Part shown: piece by piece, positions 20,892-30,085 of the stretch
How positions within the stretch are numbered: the stretch's first letter is position 1
Layout: the number at the start of each line of letters is the position of its first letter
Source: Glycomyces arizonensis DSM 44726
Lineage (GTDB): Bacteria; Actinomycetota; Actinomycetes; Mycobacteriales; Micromonosporaceae
Length of the DNA stretch: 64,000 nucleotides
NCBI RefSeq assembly: GCF_000482705.1
Contig: NZ_AXWO01000014.1
Coordinates: forward strand, 1 to 64,000
Direction of reading: 5' to 3'
The notes under the pieces: generated by a model
What the model was told of the DNA's origin: nothing
Databases searched by the model: none
What the model saw: the letters and a program-made list of their open reading frames with translations, nothing else
Program-made: the position numbers and the translations under genes

Positions 20892-22346
20892 CTACCGCTG
20901 GGGGACGCCGTCGACGACCGGGATCGCCTCGCCCTCCCAGGGCACGTCGCGCTCCTCGCAGGGCGGGAAATCGCGTGACGGCGAGGGCGTGTCGGGGCCG
21001 AAGGCGCCTCCGAAGGACTGGTCGACCTGCGGGATGATGGCCACGGCCTCTTGGACGATCTCGCCGTCGTCATCGACGACCAATTGAGACAGTCCGACAT
21101 CGACGATGCCGCTCCGGTTCTCGTCGAGGCTGACCTGCCCGTACGGCAGGTCGAGAGTGAGATCCGAGAGGGCCGCGTGCAGCGCGGTCGGGTCCGAGAC
21201 GTCGCCTTCCACGGCCTCGAGCCCCTCGATCAACGCCACGCCGGCCGAGTAGTAGCCGTAGAAGAACCCGAAGGCGGCGGCCGTCGACGGCGGCGCGGGC
21301 TCGTTGCCGCTCACGCCGCCGGGCAGACTCTCCCACGTCTCGTCGGCGCTGGCCAGGTACTCCTCGATCGCCGGCGTCGTGACGTCTCCGGGCAGCGTGG
21401 CGAAGCCGCCGACGTAGGCGCCGGCGATGTCGGTGCCGAGCGCCTGTGCGAGGTCGGGGTTGAAGAACAGGTTGCCCGCGTGCTGATCTCCGGTCAGGTC
21501 GCCCTTGGCGTTGACGAATGCCTCCAGCGCCGCCTGGGTGCCGGTGCCGCCGACCGCCCAGAAGTAGCCGTCCACCTCGTCCGGTCCGGGCAGCTGGGCG
21601 ATGTAGGGCGAGTAGTCCGTGGTCCCCAGCGGCGGGAACACCCTGGTGTCCACCTGGCCGCCGACGCCGCAGAACTCGGCGATGAATCCGGCGGCGGAGG
21701 TGTGGCCGAAGCTGTAGTCGTCGGCGATGACGGCGACGGAGTCCCAGCCCTCCTGGTTGTGGAGGATGTCGCCGAGTCCGGCGTTCCACATCGCGCCGTC
21801 GCCGAAGAAGCGGAAGTAGTTGGGCGCCTGGACCTGGAGCGTCTGCTCCTGGGATCCGGAGATCCCGGACAGCACGGTGAGGTCGGGGTGCTCCGCGGCG
21901 TATTCGGCGACCGCGATGCCCTCGTCGCCGGAGAGCGGTCCGATGATCACGTTGGCGCCCAGTTGCTCGACGAGGCGGCGGACCTCCTCGAGGATGCGGT
22001 CCGCCGTGTCGTCCCCGCAGCCGATGCCGACCAGCTCGATCGGCGTCCCGGCCACTTCGGCGCCGGTGAACCCGTCGAGCGCGCTGGTCGCCGATTCGAC
22101 CTGTGCTCCGGCGTGGTTCACCATCGCGAGCGAGGTCCCGCCGACGACGTCCTCGTGGAAGCCGCCGAAGGGGCCCTCGCATTCGCCGAGGATCCCCAGC
22201 CGGACGCCGTCGCCGCCGCTCGCCGGTCCGGCGCCCTCGTCGGCGGGAAGCCCGGTCGAGTCGCCGCCGTCGGTGCAGCCGGCCAGCGCCAGCGCGGCGG
22301 CGGCGAGCAGTGCGGCGGTCCTCCTCGGTCTGTCGAGTCTTCGCAT
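20892..22346 (-). CDS. Leu/Ile/Val-type substrate-binding lipoprotein
   Basis: Type I periplasmic-binding-protein-like lipoprotein of 484 residues. Signal peptide with lipobox LAGC (cysteine about 24). Family phrases: VRLGILGECEGPFGGF, NVIIGPLSGDEGIAVAEYA, VAVIADDYSFGHTSAAGF, GYFWAVGG. It is longer than LivK (about 370) by an extra C-terminal segment. ATG 22346 has GGAGGAG 7 bases upstream. Unusual gene order: it sits between the permease and ATPase genes. Ligand unknown; the operon context argues for a sugar-derived or urea/amide ligand rather than leucine. Confidence 0.9.
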   Translation of the reverse strand: MRRLDRPRRTAALLAAAALALAGCTDGGDSTGLPADEGAGPASGGDGVRLGILGECEGPFGGFHEDVVGGTSLAMVNHAGAQVESATSALDGFTGAEVAGTPIELVGIGCGDDTADRILEEVRRLVEQLGANVIIGPLSGDEGIAVAEYAAEHPDLTVLSGISGSQEQTLQVQAPNYFRFFGDGAMWNAGLGDILHNQEGWDSVAVIADDYSFGHTSAAGFIAEFCGVGGQVDTRVFPPLGTTDYSPYIAQLPGPDEVDGYFWAVGGTGTQAALEAFVNAKGDLTGDQHAGNLFFNPDLAQALGTDIAGAYVGGFATLPGDVTTPAIEEYLASADETWESLPGGVSGNEPAPPSTAAAFGFFYGYYSAGVALIEGLEAVEGDVSDPTALHAALSDLTLDLPYGQVSLDENRSGIVDVGLSQLVVDDDGEIVQEAVAIIPQVDQSFGGAFGPDTPSPSRDFPPCEERDVPWEGEAIPVVDGVPQR

Positions 22347-22378
22347 GGGGGTCTCCTCCACATTAAATAGGGGAATGC

Positions 22379-23437
22379 TCATTCATCGATAAGTTCGGCA
22401 CGGGTGAGACGCCCGGTCGTTTTCGCCGGGCGTTCCGCGCCGGGCCTGCGGGGCCGTGGCAGGCGCCGCCGGAGCCGATCGGCGATGCCGGCCAGCCCCT
22501 GGGGAGAGAGGACCATGATCAGCAGCACGATCGCTCCGATCACGGTGTTGAACCGGGCCTCGGTGATGCCGATGCGGTCGATCAGCGGCAGGTCCCGCAG
22601 GTAGGTGAACATCAGGACGTACACGAACGCGCCGAGCCAGGCGCCCTCGAAGTGCGACACGCCCCCGATCACCGCGATGATCAGCAGGATCAAGGTCGGT
22701 CCGATCCCGATCGAGGCGGGGTCGATCTGCCCGTTCCACCACACGTTCACCAGGCCTCCCAGCCCGGCGACGAAGCCGCCCAGCGCGAACGCGAGGGTCC
22801 GGTGCAGCGGCACGTTGAACCCGAGCGAGGCCATGCGGACCGGGTCGTCCCGCACCCCTTGGAGGGCGAGCCCGAACGCGGTCCGCCCGAGCGCGCGGAA
22901 TCCGATGTAGGCGAGCACCGACAGACCCAACGCGGTGTAGTACAGGCTCACCGGCGCCGCCAAGAGCTCCGGCCGCTCGATGCTGGTGATGCCGCTCGGC
23001 CCCGAGATCTCGGTGATCTGGGCGAACACGAAGTACCCGATGACGGCGTACACGAGGGTGAGCATGAGGTAGTACAGGCCGGTGGTGCGGCTGGCGAGCG
23101 CCCCCAGCGCGAACGCGGCGGCGGTCGTGACGGCGAGCGCGGAGGCGACCGCGGCCCACGGATGCCACCCGAGATTCAGACCGCGCGATCCGGCTTCCAG
23201 GGCGGCGTTGCCGTACATGAACCCGGCGACGCCGAACAGCAGGAACTGGGCGAGCGAGACCATGCCGCCGTACTTCGCCAAGAACACGATGGTCGCCGCG
23301 GCCAGGCCGAGCATCAGGGTCTGGGTCATGACGAAGTTGATGAAGAACGCCGGTGCCATGCTCGGCAATGCGGCCAGGAAGGCCACCAGCGGCAAGAGCG
23401 CCGCGGTCCGCCGGTTCACCGTCGATCCGGTCCTCAT
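22379..23437 (-). CDS. Branched-chain-type ABC permease, LivM type
   Basis: Membrane protein of 352 residues with about ten helices. Signature LALQGVRDDPVRMASLGFNV and IAVIGGVSHFEGAWLGAFVYV match LivM-type permeases. The ATG overlaps the LivH stop (ATGA). A basic proline-rich tail of about 30 residues ends the protein. Confidence 0.9.
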   Translation of the reverse strand: MRTGSTVNRRTAALLPLVAFLAALPSMAPAFFINFVMTQTLMLGLAAATIVFLAKYGGMVSLAQFLLFGVAGFMYGNAALEAGSRGLNLGWHPWAAVASALAVTTAAAFALGALASRTTGLYYLMLTLVYAVIGYFVFAQITEISGPSGITSIERPELLAAPVSLYYTALGLSVLAYIGFRALGRTAFGLALQGVRDDPVRMASLGFNVPLHRTLAFALGGFVAGLGGLVNVWWNGQIDPASIGIGPTLILLIIAVIGGVSHFEGAWLGAFVYVLMFTYLRDLPLIDRIGITEARFNTVIGAIVLLIMVLSPQGLAGIADRLRRRLPRPRRPGAERPAKTTGRLTRAELIDE

Positions 23438-24462
23438 GCCGGCCTCCCGTAGAGTCCGTAGGGGCGGACCGCCAGCACCAGTGCGAGCAGGCCGAAGGTC
23501 AGGATGATCGCGTAGAACGAGTACTGGCTGGGAAGGTAGACCGGCGAGAACGCCACGACCGTCCCGTAGAGCAGCGATCCGGCGGCGGCGCCCTTGAGGG
23601 AGCCGAGTCCGCCGATGATCACCACGACCAGCGCGTTCAGCAGCCACGCGCCGTCGGTTCCCGGCGCCGCGCCGGCGAAGGAGGCACCGAGCACGCCGCC
23701 GACCCCGGCCAGGAACGCCCCGGCGAAGAACACCACCGCGAACACGAGCCGTATGTTGATGCCCAGGCCGCGCACCATCTGGCGGTCGTCGACGCCGGCG
23801 CGCACGATCATGCCGAGGCGGGTCCGGTCCAACCACAGCCACAGCAGCACGCCGATCACCACGGCCACCCCGAGCATGAACAGGCGGGTGGTGGCGTAGC
23901 GCTGGCCGAAGATCGTGATGAAGTGCGTCACCGCGCCGGGCCAGACCATGCGCTGGGCCAGCCCGCCGAACTCGCGCAGCATCTGGTCGGCGAGCACCAC
24001 GGTGATCGCCAGTGTGATCAGGGCTTGGCGCAGTTCCTGGCCCTCGTTCCACTGCAGGAAGGCCTGTTGGATGACCGTGCCCACGACGGCGGCGGCCGCC
24101 GCGCCCACGAGCATGGGCACCAGCCAGTCGGCGATGCCCACCTCTGCGGCGTCGATGTTGCGCGTCTTGCCCACCATCGCCTGTTGGACGCCGATCGCCA
24201 CGTACGCCGCCAGCAGGAACAGCGAGCCATGCGCCATGTTCACCGTCCGCATGAGCCCGAAGATCAGGGTGAACCCCGAGGCCGCCACGAACAGCAGCCC
24301 CGCGAAGGTCACCGCGTCGAGCACGGTCACTGCGAACGCGCCGGGGTGCTCCACCGCGGTTCCGGCGGGGGTGTCAGTGGCGAGGAACAGCACCCATACG
24401 GCCGCCGCGACGGCCACCGCGGCGGCGCACAGCGCCGGCAGCCGTCGACGGGTTGCGATCAT
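23434..24462 (-). CDS. Branched-chain-type ABC permease, LivH type
   Basis: Membrane protein of 342 residues with about eight helices. Motifs FAASGFTLIFGLMRTVNMAH near the N-terminus and IIGGLGSLKGAAAGSLLYG near the C-terminus are the LivH hallmarks. The ATG has GGAGGACC 7 bases upstream. It is first in the long operon LivH, LivM, binding protein, LivG, LivF, oxidoreductase, multidomain protein, isomerase. A good promoter with internal palindrome lies 70-100 bases upstream. Confidence 0.9.
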   Translation of the reverse strand: MIATRRRLPALCAAAVAVAAAVWVLFLATDTPAGTAVEHPGAFAVTVLDAVTFAGLLFVAASGFTLIFGLMRTVNMAHGSLFLLAAYVAIGVQQAMVGKTRNIDAAEVGIADWLVPMLVGAAAAAVVGTVIQQAFLQWNEGQELRQALITLAITVVLADQMLREFGGLAQRMVWPGAVTHFITIFGQRYATTRLFMLGVAVVIGVLLWLWLDRTRLGMIVRAGVDDRQMVRGLGINIRLVFAVVFFAGAFLAGVGGVLGASFAGAAPGTDGAWLLNALVVVIIGGLGSLKGAAAGSLLYGTVVAFSPVYLPSQYSFYAIILTFGLLALVLAVRPYGLYGRPA

Positions 24463-24530
24463 GTCGGTCCTCCGAGGGGGTGGTCGCGCTCCCAAGAACG
24501 CGACGCATACTCAGCAACAAGCACCGACAG

Positions 24531-24558
24531 CGTATAAACATTAGACGTATTATGTCAA
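24531..24558 (-). promoter_or_regulatory. Promoter with operator for the liv-type operon
   Basis: On the minus strand, a perfect -35 TTGACA (24558-24553), 16-base spacer and -10 TATACG (24536-24531). The spacer contains the imperfect palindrome ATTAGACGTATTAT (24540-24553, plus strand), a classic place for a repressor. It shares ACGTATT with the site at 13143-13161. Confidence 0.65.
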
Positions 24559-24599
24559 TAGTTCTCGCCATGATCGCCATAAAGAGCCTGATATCCCGG

Positions 24600-24842
24600 T
24601 TCAATGCGACGAATGGCGGCCGATCGCGGCAATAGTTTCAGCTATCATCTGATCTTTAATGCTGCGAAGCCTCCGCGTGGACAACCTCGAAGTCCTGCTC
24701 GACGGTTCTCGGGGAGGGCCGCGGGAGCGAGCAGAGGGCGCTGTCGTCGAATCCGGCGGCGGAGACATCGACCTGGACGTCGATGCCGTTCCTGAGGGGC
24801 GTCGTGGAGGATCACGGTCCTTACCGATCCCTGGTGTGAAGG
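24600..24842. other. Gap without a supported gene
   Basis: Frames on both strands are partly open but none matches a family or has a start signal. Given its neighbours it is probably decayed coding DNA. Confidence 0.35.
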
Positions 24843-25121
24843 CCCCGTCCTTCAGGGCGGGGATGAAACGCCTTACCACTATGCGGGGCGTTGCTGCTGC
24901 TCGATGTACTGGCGGATGATCGACAGGGGAGCACCGTCGCAGGAGGCGGCGAAGTATGACGGGGCCCAGAAGTGCCCGTGCATGATCGCCAGGGCGTGGG
25001 CGAGTTTGTCGTCTGACGGCTGTGCCGGGATTTTGACGATTAGTACGGGCCCATGCGTGTATCGGGTTATACGCACCTGACGGTGTTGAGATCGGTTGGG
25101 CCGCAATAGCAATGCGGACAC
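24843..25121 (-). pseudogene. IS200/IS605 TnpA remnant with terminal hairpin
   Basis: Minus-strand text at about 24879-25000 reads HGHFWAPSYFAASCDGAP followed by LSIIRQYIEQQ, the conserved C-terminus of the Y1 transposase TnpA of IS200/IS605 elements. The upstream half, with the HUH motif and most of the fold, is missing or unrecognisable. Just beyond the stop is a hairpin (CCCCGTCC 24843-24850 / GGGCGGGG 24855-24862), as these elements carry at their ends. Inactive. Confidence 0.7.
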
Positions 25122-25172
25122 AGCTCAGGCGATCATGTGAGTGTCGAATTCGCATGTGCACCAAGGAGAACC

Positions 25173-26393
25173 GTGTCCGCTGCCCTATCCTCTCCCATCG
25201 TCTCCTCGTTCGCGAAACTGGGCCCGGTCGATGTCGATGACGTCGCTGACCTGTGCCACTACCTGTCATAGGTCCCTGATCCGCGAGCGAAGCGCGGCCG
25301 GTGGTATTCGCTGGGGAGCCTGCTCGCGGTGTGCGCGGCGGCGGTCTTGGCCGGAGCGACCACAGTCGAAGCGGTCGCCGAGTGGGCCGCCGACGCTCCC
25401 GCGCAGGTGTTGAAGGCCCTGGGTGTGCGCCGTCATCCGCTGCTGTTGCGGCGTTCGCCCTCACGGCGGTGTCTGGTCGCGGTCTTGTCCAAGATCGAGG
25501 GCGATGCGTTGGACCGGGCCGTATGCGCCTGGCTGGCCGACCGGGCCGCCCTCGCCCGAACCCGTGCCGAGACCGACGAGGGCGAGATCGGCCCCGACCT
25601 GGCGGCGGTCGCGGTCGATGGCAAAACCCTGCGCGGGTCCAAGGACGCCGATGGGCACCGGGTGCATCTGCTTTCGGCGATCGACCACGCGCAGTCACAC
25701 ACCCTCGCGCAACGCGATGTCGGGGCCAAGACCAACGAGACCGGCGAGTGCTGCCGGCTCCTGGCCTGGCTCGACCTCGAAGGGAAGGTCGTGACCTTCG
25801 ACGCGCTCCACACGGTGAAAGCCCAGGCCACCTGGCTGGTCGAGACGAAACGCGCCCATTACGTCGCGATCGTCAAGGCCAATCAGAAAAACTTGTACCG
25901 CCAGCTCAAGGCCCTGCCCTGGGCCGCGATCGAGCGCGGCGCCCACGAGGCGGGACGTGGCCACGGCAGGGAGGAATCGCGTTCGATCAAGGTCTGCGGC
26001 ATCGACCCAGCGGCCGGCGGCCTGCCCTTCCCCGGCGCGGTGAGCGCGATCAAGCTGCACCGCCGCCGCAAGGTCAAGGGGAAGAAGGAAACCCGCGAGA
26101 CGGTCTACGCCGTGACCACCATCGACACCCACCAAGCCACACCAGCCCAGACTGCCGGCCTGGTCAAAGGCCATTGGGGAATCGAGAACAAGTGCCACCA
26201 CGTCCGCGACACCACCTTCCGCGAAGACGCTTCCCGGCTCAGAACCGGGACCGCGCCCCGCGCCATGGCCTCGTTCCGCAACCTCGCCATCGGAGCACTC
26301 CGCCTCGCGGGCGTGACCAACCTCGCCAAAGCCACCCGGCATAACACGCCAGACGCCAACAGACCCATGCCATTCATCGGAATGACGACATAA
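25173..26393 (+). pseudogene. ISAs1-family transposase with in-frame stop
   Basis: Transposase frame of about 406 codons from GTG 25173. An amber codon at 25269-25271 interrupts it after DVADLCHYLS; the next residues VPDPRAKRG are exactly the conserved ISAs1 N-terminal phrase, so the stop is a mutation and not the gene start. Downstream is intact: [59 protein letters not shown], with the DDE acidic residues. Translation could restart inside, but would lack the N-terminal domain. It sits inside the broken gene at 26418-26657. Confidence 0.8.
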
Positions 26394-26417
26394 CCACCAA
26401 GAAGCAAACTCACCCGC

Positions 26418-26657
26418 GCCCTGGTCGAGGTAGTCGAGCGCCTCGGCCCTGAACGCGCTGTTGGAGGGGTTGGCCAGCGTCTCGCGCAGATCGGCCTCGT
26501 TCGCCGCGAGGAGCTCGGAGAACCGCACCACGGCCTCACGGTCGGGTTCGGGCGCCGTCGCGGGCCGGAAGCCTCGTCTGGGGTAGAGGTGCGCCCGCAG
26601 CGCTTCCGGGAGTTCGAGAAGCGACTCGTCCGGCAAGGGGTTCCGTTCTTCGTTCAC
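26418..26657 (-). pseudogene. N-terminal fragment of a DUF4132-like gene, cut by ISAs1
   Basis: About 80 residues from GTG 26657 (NEERNPLPDESLLELPEALR, then HLYPRRGFRPATAPE), ending at the junction with the ISAs1 element near 26418. The phrase with YPRRG resembles the N-terminus of DUF4132 proteins, which run to about 1,000 residues, but I hold this loosely. The rest of the gene is not on the other side of the insertion, so a deletion accompanied it. Confidence 0.45.
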
Positions 26658-26681
26658 CCCCGCAACTCTAGGGAGCGGGTG

Positions 26682-27051
26682 TGACACCGACGGCGGCCGA
26701 CACGAAGTTCTGGACCGCGAGCCCGGCGGCCTGGACCAGCATGCCCATCGTGGACTCGCCGGAGGAGGCCTGCCAGTTCGTGTTCGTCACGAAACTGACT
26801 GCGGTGTTCCAGGCTCGGCTCGGCGCCGTCGAGGCCGCTGCTCAGCGGCAGGTGTCGCTGGAGCCGTTGGAATGCGAAGAGCAGCAGGACGCTCACGGCC
26901 GAGAAGGCGAGCCCACTGCGCGCGTACCCCGCCCAGTGCTGCTCGGTGCCGGCCCGCGCGCCGGTGACGCGGTAGATCCCGCGCTCGACCGTGCGGTGGT
27001 GCTTGCGAGTGAGGCGGGCCCGCGCCGCCGCCGCGGCGCGGGCCTTGTGGA
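26682..27051 (-). pseudogene. kdpA: kdpA fragment (potassium-transporting ATPase subunit A)
   Basis: Broken piece of KdpA, the potassium channel-like subunit of KdpFABC. From about 27050 one frame reads [20 protein letters not shown] and [20 protein letters not shown]. Near 26806-26812 the frame shifts, and the minus strand then reads [20 protein letters not shown] followed by [20 protein letters not shown], the very conserved KdpA filter-region phrase. Both ends are missing: the start is replaced by the neighbouring oxidoreductase gene and the sequence stops after the first fifth of the protein. Non-functional. I recognise it from the [10 protein letters not shown] motif. Confidence 0.8.
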
Positions 27052-28143
27052 TCAAGCCGCTTGCGGTGCGGTCTGCAGCGGGACGGCGGCGGGTCGTTTG
27101 CAGGTGCTCGCCACGGTGAGCGCGGCGTCCTTCTCGGCAGCGGCGAGCAGCGAGGTCATGATGTCGAGGACGTGGTACGCGAGGTCGCCGTCGGCGCGGA
27201 ACGGCTGGCCCGCCGGGGCGGCGGCGAGGTCGGCGAGGCCGTAGCCGCGGGCCGAGTCGAGGTAGCCCGCGCTCGGTTCCAGGGTCTCCCATTCGCCGTT
27301 GAGCGGGTGGAGGCGCACCTCGCCGTGGAAGCCGTTCGGGTCGGGGACGATCAGCGAGCCGGTCTGGCCGTGGACTTCGATGTTGGCCGCGCGGGTGGCG
27401 ACGGCGTCGAAGCTCATGACCAGTGTGGACAACGCGCCGTTCTCGTGGCGGAGCACGCCGGTGACGTGCGTGTCGACGTTCACCGGAACGGTCTCGCCTT
27501 CGCGGGGGCCCGAGCCGATGACGCGGGTGCCGCGGGTGTGGCTGGCCGCGCCGATGACGGAGGCGACCGGGCCGAGGAGCGTCACGAGCGCGGTCACGTA
27601 GTACGGGCCCATGTCGAGCAGGGGCCCGCCGCCGGGCTGGTAGTAGAAGTCCGGATTCGGGTGCCAGCGTTCGTGCCCGGGGGTGACCATCGTGGCCGTG
27701 GCGGCGACGGGGGCGCCGATGCGGCCGTCGTCGATCGCCTTGCGGGCGGTCTGCACGCCGGTGCCGAGGACGGTGTCGGGGGCGCAGCCGACGCGGACGC
27801 CGGCCTCGCGGCCCGCCTCGATGACGGCGAGGGCGTCCTCCAGGGTCGCTGCGAGGGGCTTCTCGCCGTAGACGTGCTTGCCGGCGGCGATGGCCTTGAG
27901 CGCGATCTCGGCGTGCGCAGCCGGGACGGTGAGGTTGAGGACGAGGTCCACCTCGGGGTCGTTCAGGAGTTCGTCGACGGCGAGGGCGCGCACGCCCCGC
28001 TCGTCGGCGACGGCCTGGGCGCGGACGGGGTCGAGGTCGGCGATCGCGGTGAGGCGGACCGCGTCGAGCCGTTCGAAGGTGGAGAGGTACGCGCCCGAGA
28101 TCGCCCCGGCGCCGACGATGCCGATCCTCAGCGGCCGGCCCAC
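27052..28143 (-). CDS. Gfo/Idh/MocA-family oxidoreductase (ThuB-like)
   Basis: NAD(P)-dependent oxidoreductase of 363 residues. Rossmann motif [16 protein letters not shown]; catalytic EKP in [17 protein letters not shown]; substrate-domain motif [21 protein letters not shown]. The GTG start with GAGAGGGG upstream lies inside the 3' end of the ThuA gene (16-base overlap), so the two are coupled. ThuA-ThuB pairs act in oxidation of trehalose and related disaccharides to 3-keto sugars and back; I infer a 3-keto-glycoside role. The end of the gene abuts the kdpA fragment, so the last residues may have been altered by that junction. Confidence 0.9.
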   Translation of the reverse strand: MGRPLRIGIVGAGAISGAYLSTFERLDAVRLTAIADLDPVRAQAVADERGVRALAVDELLNDPEVDLVLNLTVPAAHAEIALKAIAAGKHVYGEKPLAATLEDALAVIEAGREAGVRVGCAPDTVLGTGVQTARKAIDDGRIGAPVAATATMVTPGHERWHPNPDFYYQPGGGPLLDMGPYYVTALVTLLGPVASVIGAASHTRGTRVIGSGPREGETVPVNVDTHVTGVLRHENGALSTLVMSFDAVATRAANIEVHGQTGSLIVPDPNGFHGEVRLHPLNGEWETLEPSAGYLDSARGYGLADLAAAPAGQPFRADGDLAYHVLDIMTSLLAAAEKDAALTVASTCKRPAAVPLQTAPQAA

Positions 28144-28835
28144 AGGAGGCCCCTCTCGATGATGGTGCGGACGTTGGCGTCGGCGAGGACGCCCATGTCG
28201 TGGCCGGGGGTGGCGACGAAGATGCGGCCCTCGCCCCACAGGCGGGTCCACACGGCCGGGCAGGTGATCGGCGCGTGCCACGGGTGGTGGTCGGTGACGG
28301 GGATGGTGGTGGTCGCCAGGACCTCGTTGTACTCGTCGGAGAGGACCCAGTACTGCTCGGTGGTGAGCTCGAAGTCCTCGATGCCCTTGACGATGGGGTG
28401 GTCGGCCTTCTCGGGGACGATGTTGACCGTGTAGTGCGTGAAGCAGTCGGTCTCGTCGCCGTTCAGCTCGTCCTCGGGGGCGCGGGTGGGGTGGGTCGCG
28501 AACTGGCCGCCGATGAGCTGGAGGTAGTCCGAGCTGCTGCGGTAGGAGTCGGCGATGCCGCCGTGCCAGCCGGCCATGCCGGTGCCGTGCTCGATCGCGG
28601 TGCGCAGGCCGTTCAGCTCGTCGCGTTCGATCGTGTTCATGGTGTTGGTCTGGACGACGAGGTCGACCGAGGCCATGTATCCGGCGTCGGCGTAGACGGC
28701 GGTGGCGTTCTCGACGCGGACCTCGTACCCGTTCTCGGTGAGGAACGGGATGAACGAGTCGGTGGCCGCGACCGGGTGGTGGCCGTCCCATCCTCCGCGC
28801 ACGATGAGGGCGCGTTTGGTTCCCTGTGCAGACAT
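28128..28835 (-). CDS. ThuA-domain protein
   Basis: Protein of 235 residues with a single ThuA-like (glutamine-amidotransferase-fold) domain: [64 protein letters not shown]. No signal peptide, so it is cytosolic. First gene of a two-gene operon with a Gfo/Idh oxidoreductase; divergent from a LacI regulator across 139 bases holding two operator copies. GGAG lies 12 bases before ATG 28835, rather far. Confidence 0.85.
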   Translation of the reverse strand: MSAQGTKRALIVRGGWDGHHPVAATDSFIPFLTENGYEVRVENATAVYADAGYMASVDLVVQTNTMNTIERDELNGLRTAIEHGTGMAGWHGGIADSYRSSSDYLQLIGGQFATHPTRAPEDELNGDETDCFTHYTVNIVPEKADHPIVKGIEDFELTTEQYWVLSDEYNEVLATTTIPVTDHHPWHAPITCPAVWTRLWGEGRIFVATPGHDMGVLADANVRTIIERGLLWAGR

Positions 28836-28855
28836 GTGCGGTGCATGCTCCTATA

Positions 28856-28968
28856 AAGTTGCGCAAAGTTCACGCCATTGAGCGCGATGCCGGTTTATTT
28901 CTACCGCAATCGTCCGACTACGGCAAGGGCGATTGTGACTTGAAGTTGCGCAACTTTTCGCATAGATT
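28856..28968. promoter_or_regulatory. Divergent promoter region with two LacI-type operators
   Basis: Perfect 14-base palindrome AAGTTGCGCAACTT at 28943-28956 and a partial copy at 28856-28869 (AAGTTGCGCAAAGT). The first lies between -35 TTGAAG (28940-28945) and -10 TAGATT (28963-28968) of the lacI gene, spacer 17; the second is just before the ThuA gene. Sites fit the centrally symmetric CG of LacI-family operators. Confidence 0.7.
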
Positions 28969-28974
28969 CGGTGC

Positions 28975-29991
28975 ATGAAGAACGGACGGAGGACGACCCT
29001 CGCGGACGTCGCGGCAGCGGCCGGGGCGACCGTGCCGACGGTCTCGAAAGTCCTCAGCGGACGGTCTGATGTGTCGGACGCGACCCGCGCCAAGGTCATG
29101 CGCGCCGTCGCCGACCTCGGATACGAGGGCCGCTCCGGTCGCGGCGCCGCTCGGCGGACCGCGAGACCGGCCATGGTGGACCTCGTCATGAGCGGTGTCG
29201 AAGGCACGTGGGCGAACCGGGCACTCAGCGGCGTCGAGCGCGCCGCCACCGCCGCCGGGGTCGCGCTCGTCGTCTCGGTCGCGCATCGCGACGACGACGC
29301 CTGGCTCACCAGGCTGCTCGACCGGAACCTGCGGGGGGCGGTGCTCGCGCTGGTCGACGCCACGCCGGAGCAGTTGGCGACGCTCAACGCCGCGAGCGTC
29401 CCGGTGGTCCTGCTCGACCCGGTGACGCGGCCGCCGGGGACGGTGGCGAGCGTCGGGGCCACGAACTGGGCGGGCGGGCGGGCCGCCGCCGAGCACTTCA
29501 TCGGGCTCGGCCACGAACGGCTCGCCGCCGTCGGCGGGCAACGCAGACACCTCTACAGTCAGGCCCGCATCGACGGCTTCCGTTCGGCCGCCGCGGAAGC
29601 GGGCGTCGCGGTGCGGGAGGAAGCGGTCGCGCACACCGACTGGAGGCGGGCGAGCGCCGCCGCGCACGCGGCGGCGCTGCTGCGCCGGGAGGAGCCGCCG
29701 ACGGCCGTGTTCGCGTGCTCGGACACGATGGCCGCCGGCGTGTACGACGCCGCCGAGTCGCTGGGGCTGCGCGTCCCCGAGGACGTGAGCGTCGTCGGGT
29801 TCGACGACCTGCCGGAGGGGCAGTGGCTGCGGCCGTCGCTGACGACGGTGCGGCAGCCGATCGTGGAGATGGGCGAGGCGGCTTTGCGGATGCTGCTGCG
29901 GATCATGGCCGACCCGCCCGAGACGGCACCGGGGGAGGAGCTGGCGACCTCGCTGATCGTGCGCGAATCGACCGCGCCCCCGAAGGGCTGA
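28975..29991 (+). CDS. LacI-family transcriptional regulator
   Basis: Repressor of 338 residues. N-terminal helix-turn-helix (TTLADVAAAAGATVPTVSKV, LSGRSDVSDATRAKV) with the hinge, then a sugar-binding domain (MVDLVMSGVEGTWANRAL, VPVVLLDPVTRPPG, VVGFDDLPEGQWLRPSLTTV). The -10 box ends 6 bases before ATG, so the message is probably leaderless. Divergent from the ThuA/oxidoreductase operon, which it most likely controls together with itself through the palindromes at 28856-28956. Inducer unknown, perhaps a disaccharide or a 3-keto sugar. Confidence 0.9.
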   Translation: MKNGRRTTLADVAAAAGATVPTVSKVLSGRSDVSDATRAKVMRAVADLGYEGRSGRGAARRTARPAMVDLVMSGVEGTWANRALSGVERAATAAGVALVVSVAHRDDDAWLTRLLDRNLRGAVLALVDATPEQLATLNAASVPVVLLDPVTRPPGTVASVGATNWAGGRAAAEHFIGLGHERLAAVGGQRRHLYSQARIDGFRSAAAEAGVAVREEAVAHTDWRRASAAAHAAALLRREEPPTAVFACSDTMAAGVYDAAESLGLRVPEDVSVVGFDDLPEGQWLRPSLTTVRQPIVEMGEAALRMLLRIMADPPETAPGEELATSLIVRESTAPPKG

Positions 29992-30085
29992 ACTGGAACC
30001 GGTCGCGATAGCCCATGGCGACTTCGGTGCAGCGGACACCGACACCGTAGCCGCGTGCGGTCGAGAGATGAGGAGGTCTCTGCGG

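Noticed and set aside
25065-26395. GGTTAT/ATAACC as terminal inverted repeats of the ISAs1 element
   Set aside because: Six bases is too short and adjacent bases do not match; ends left undefined.
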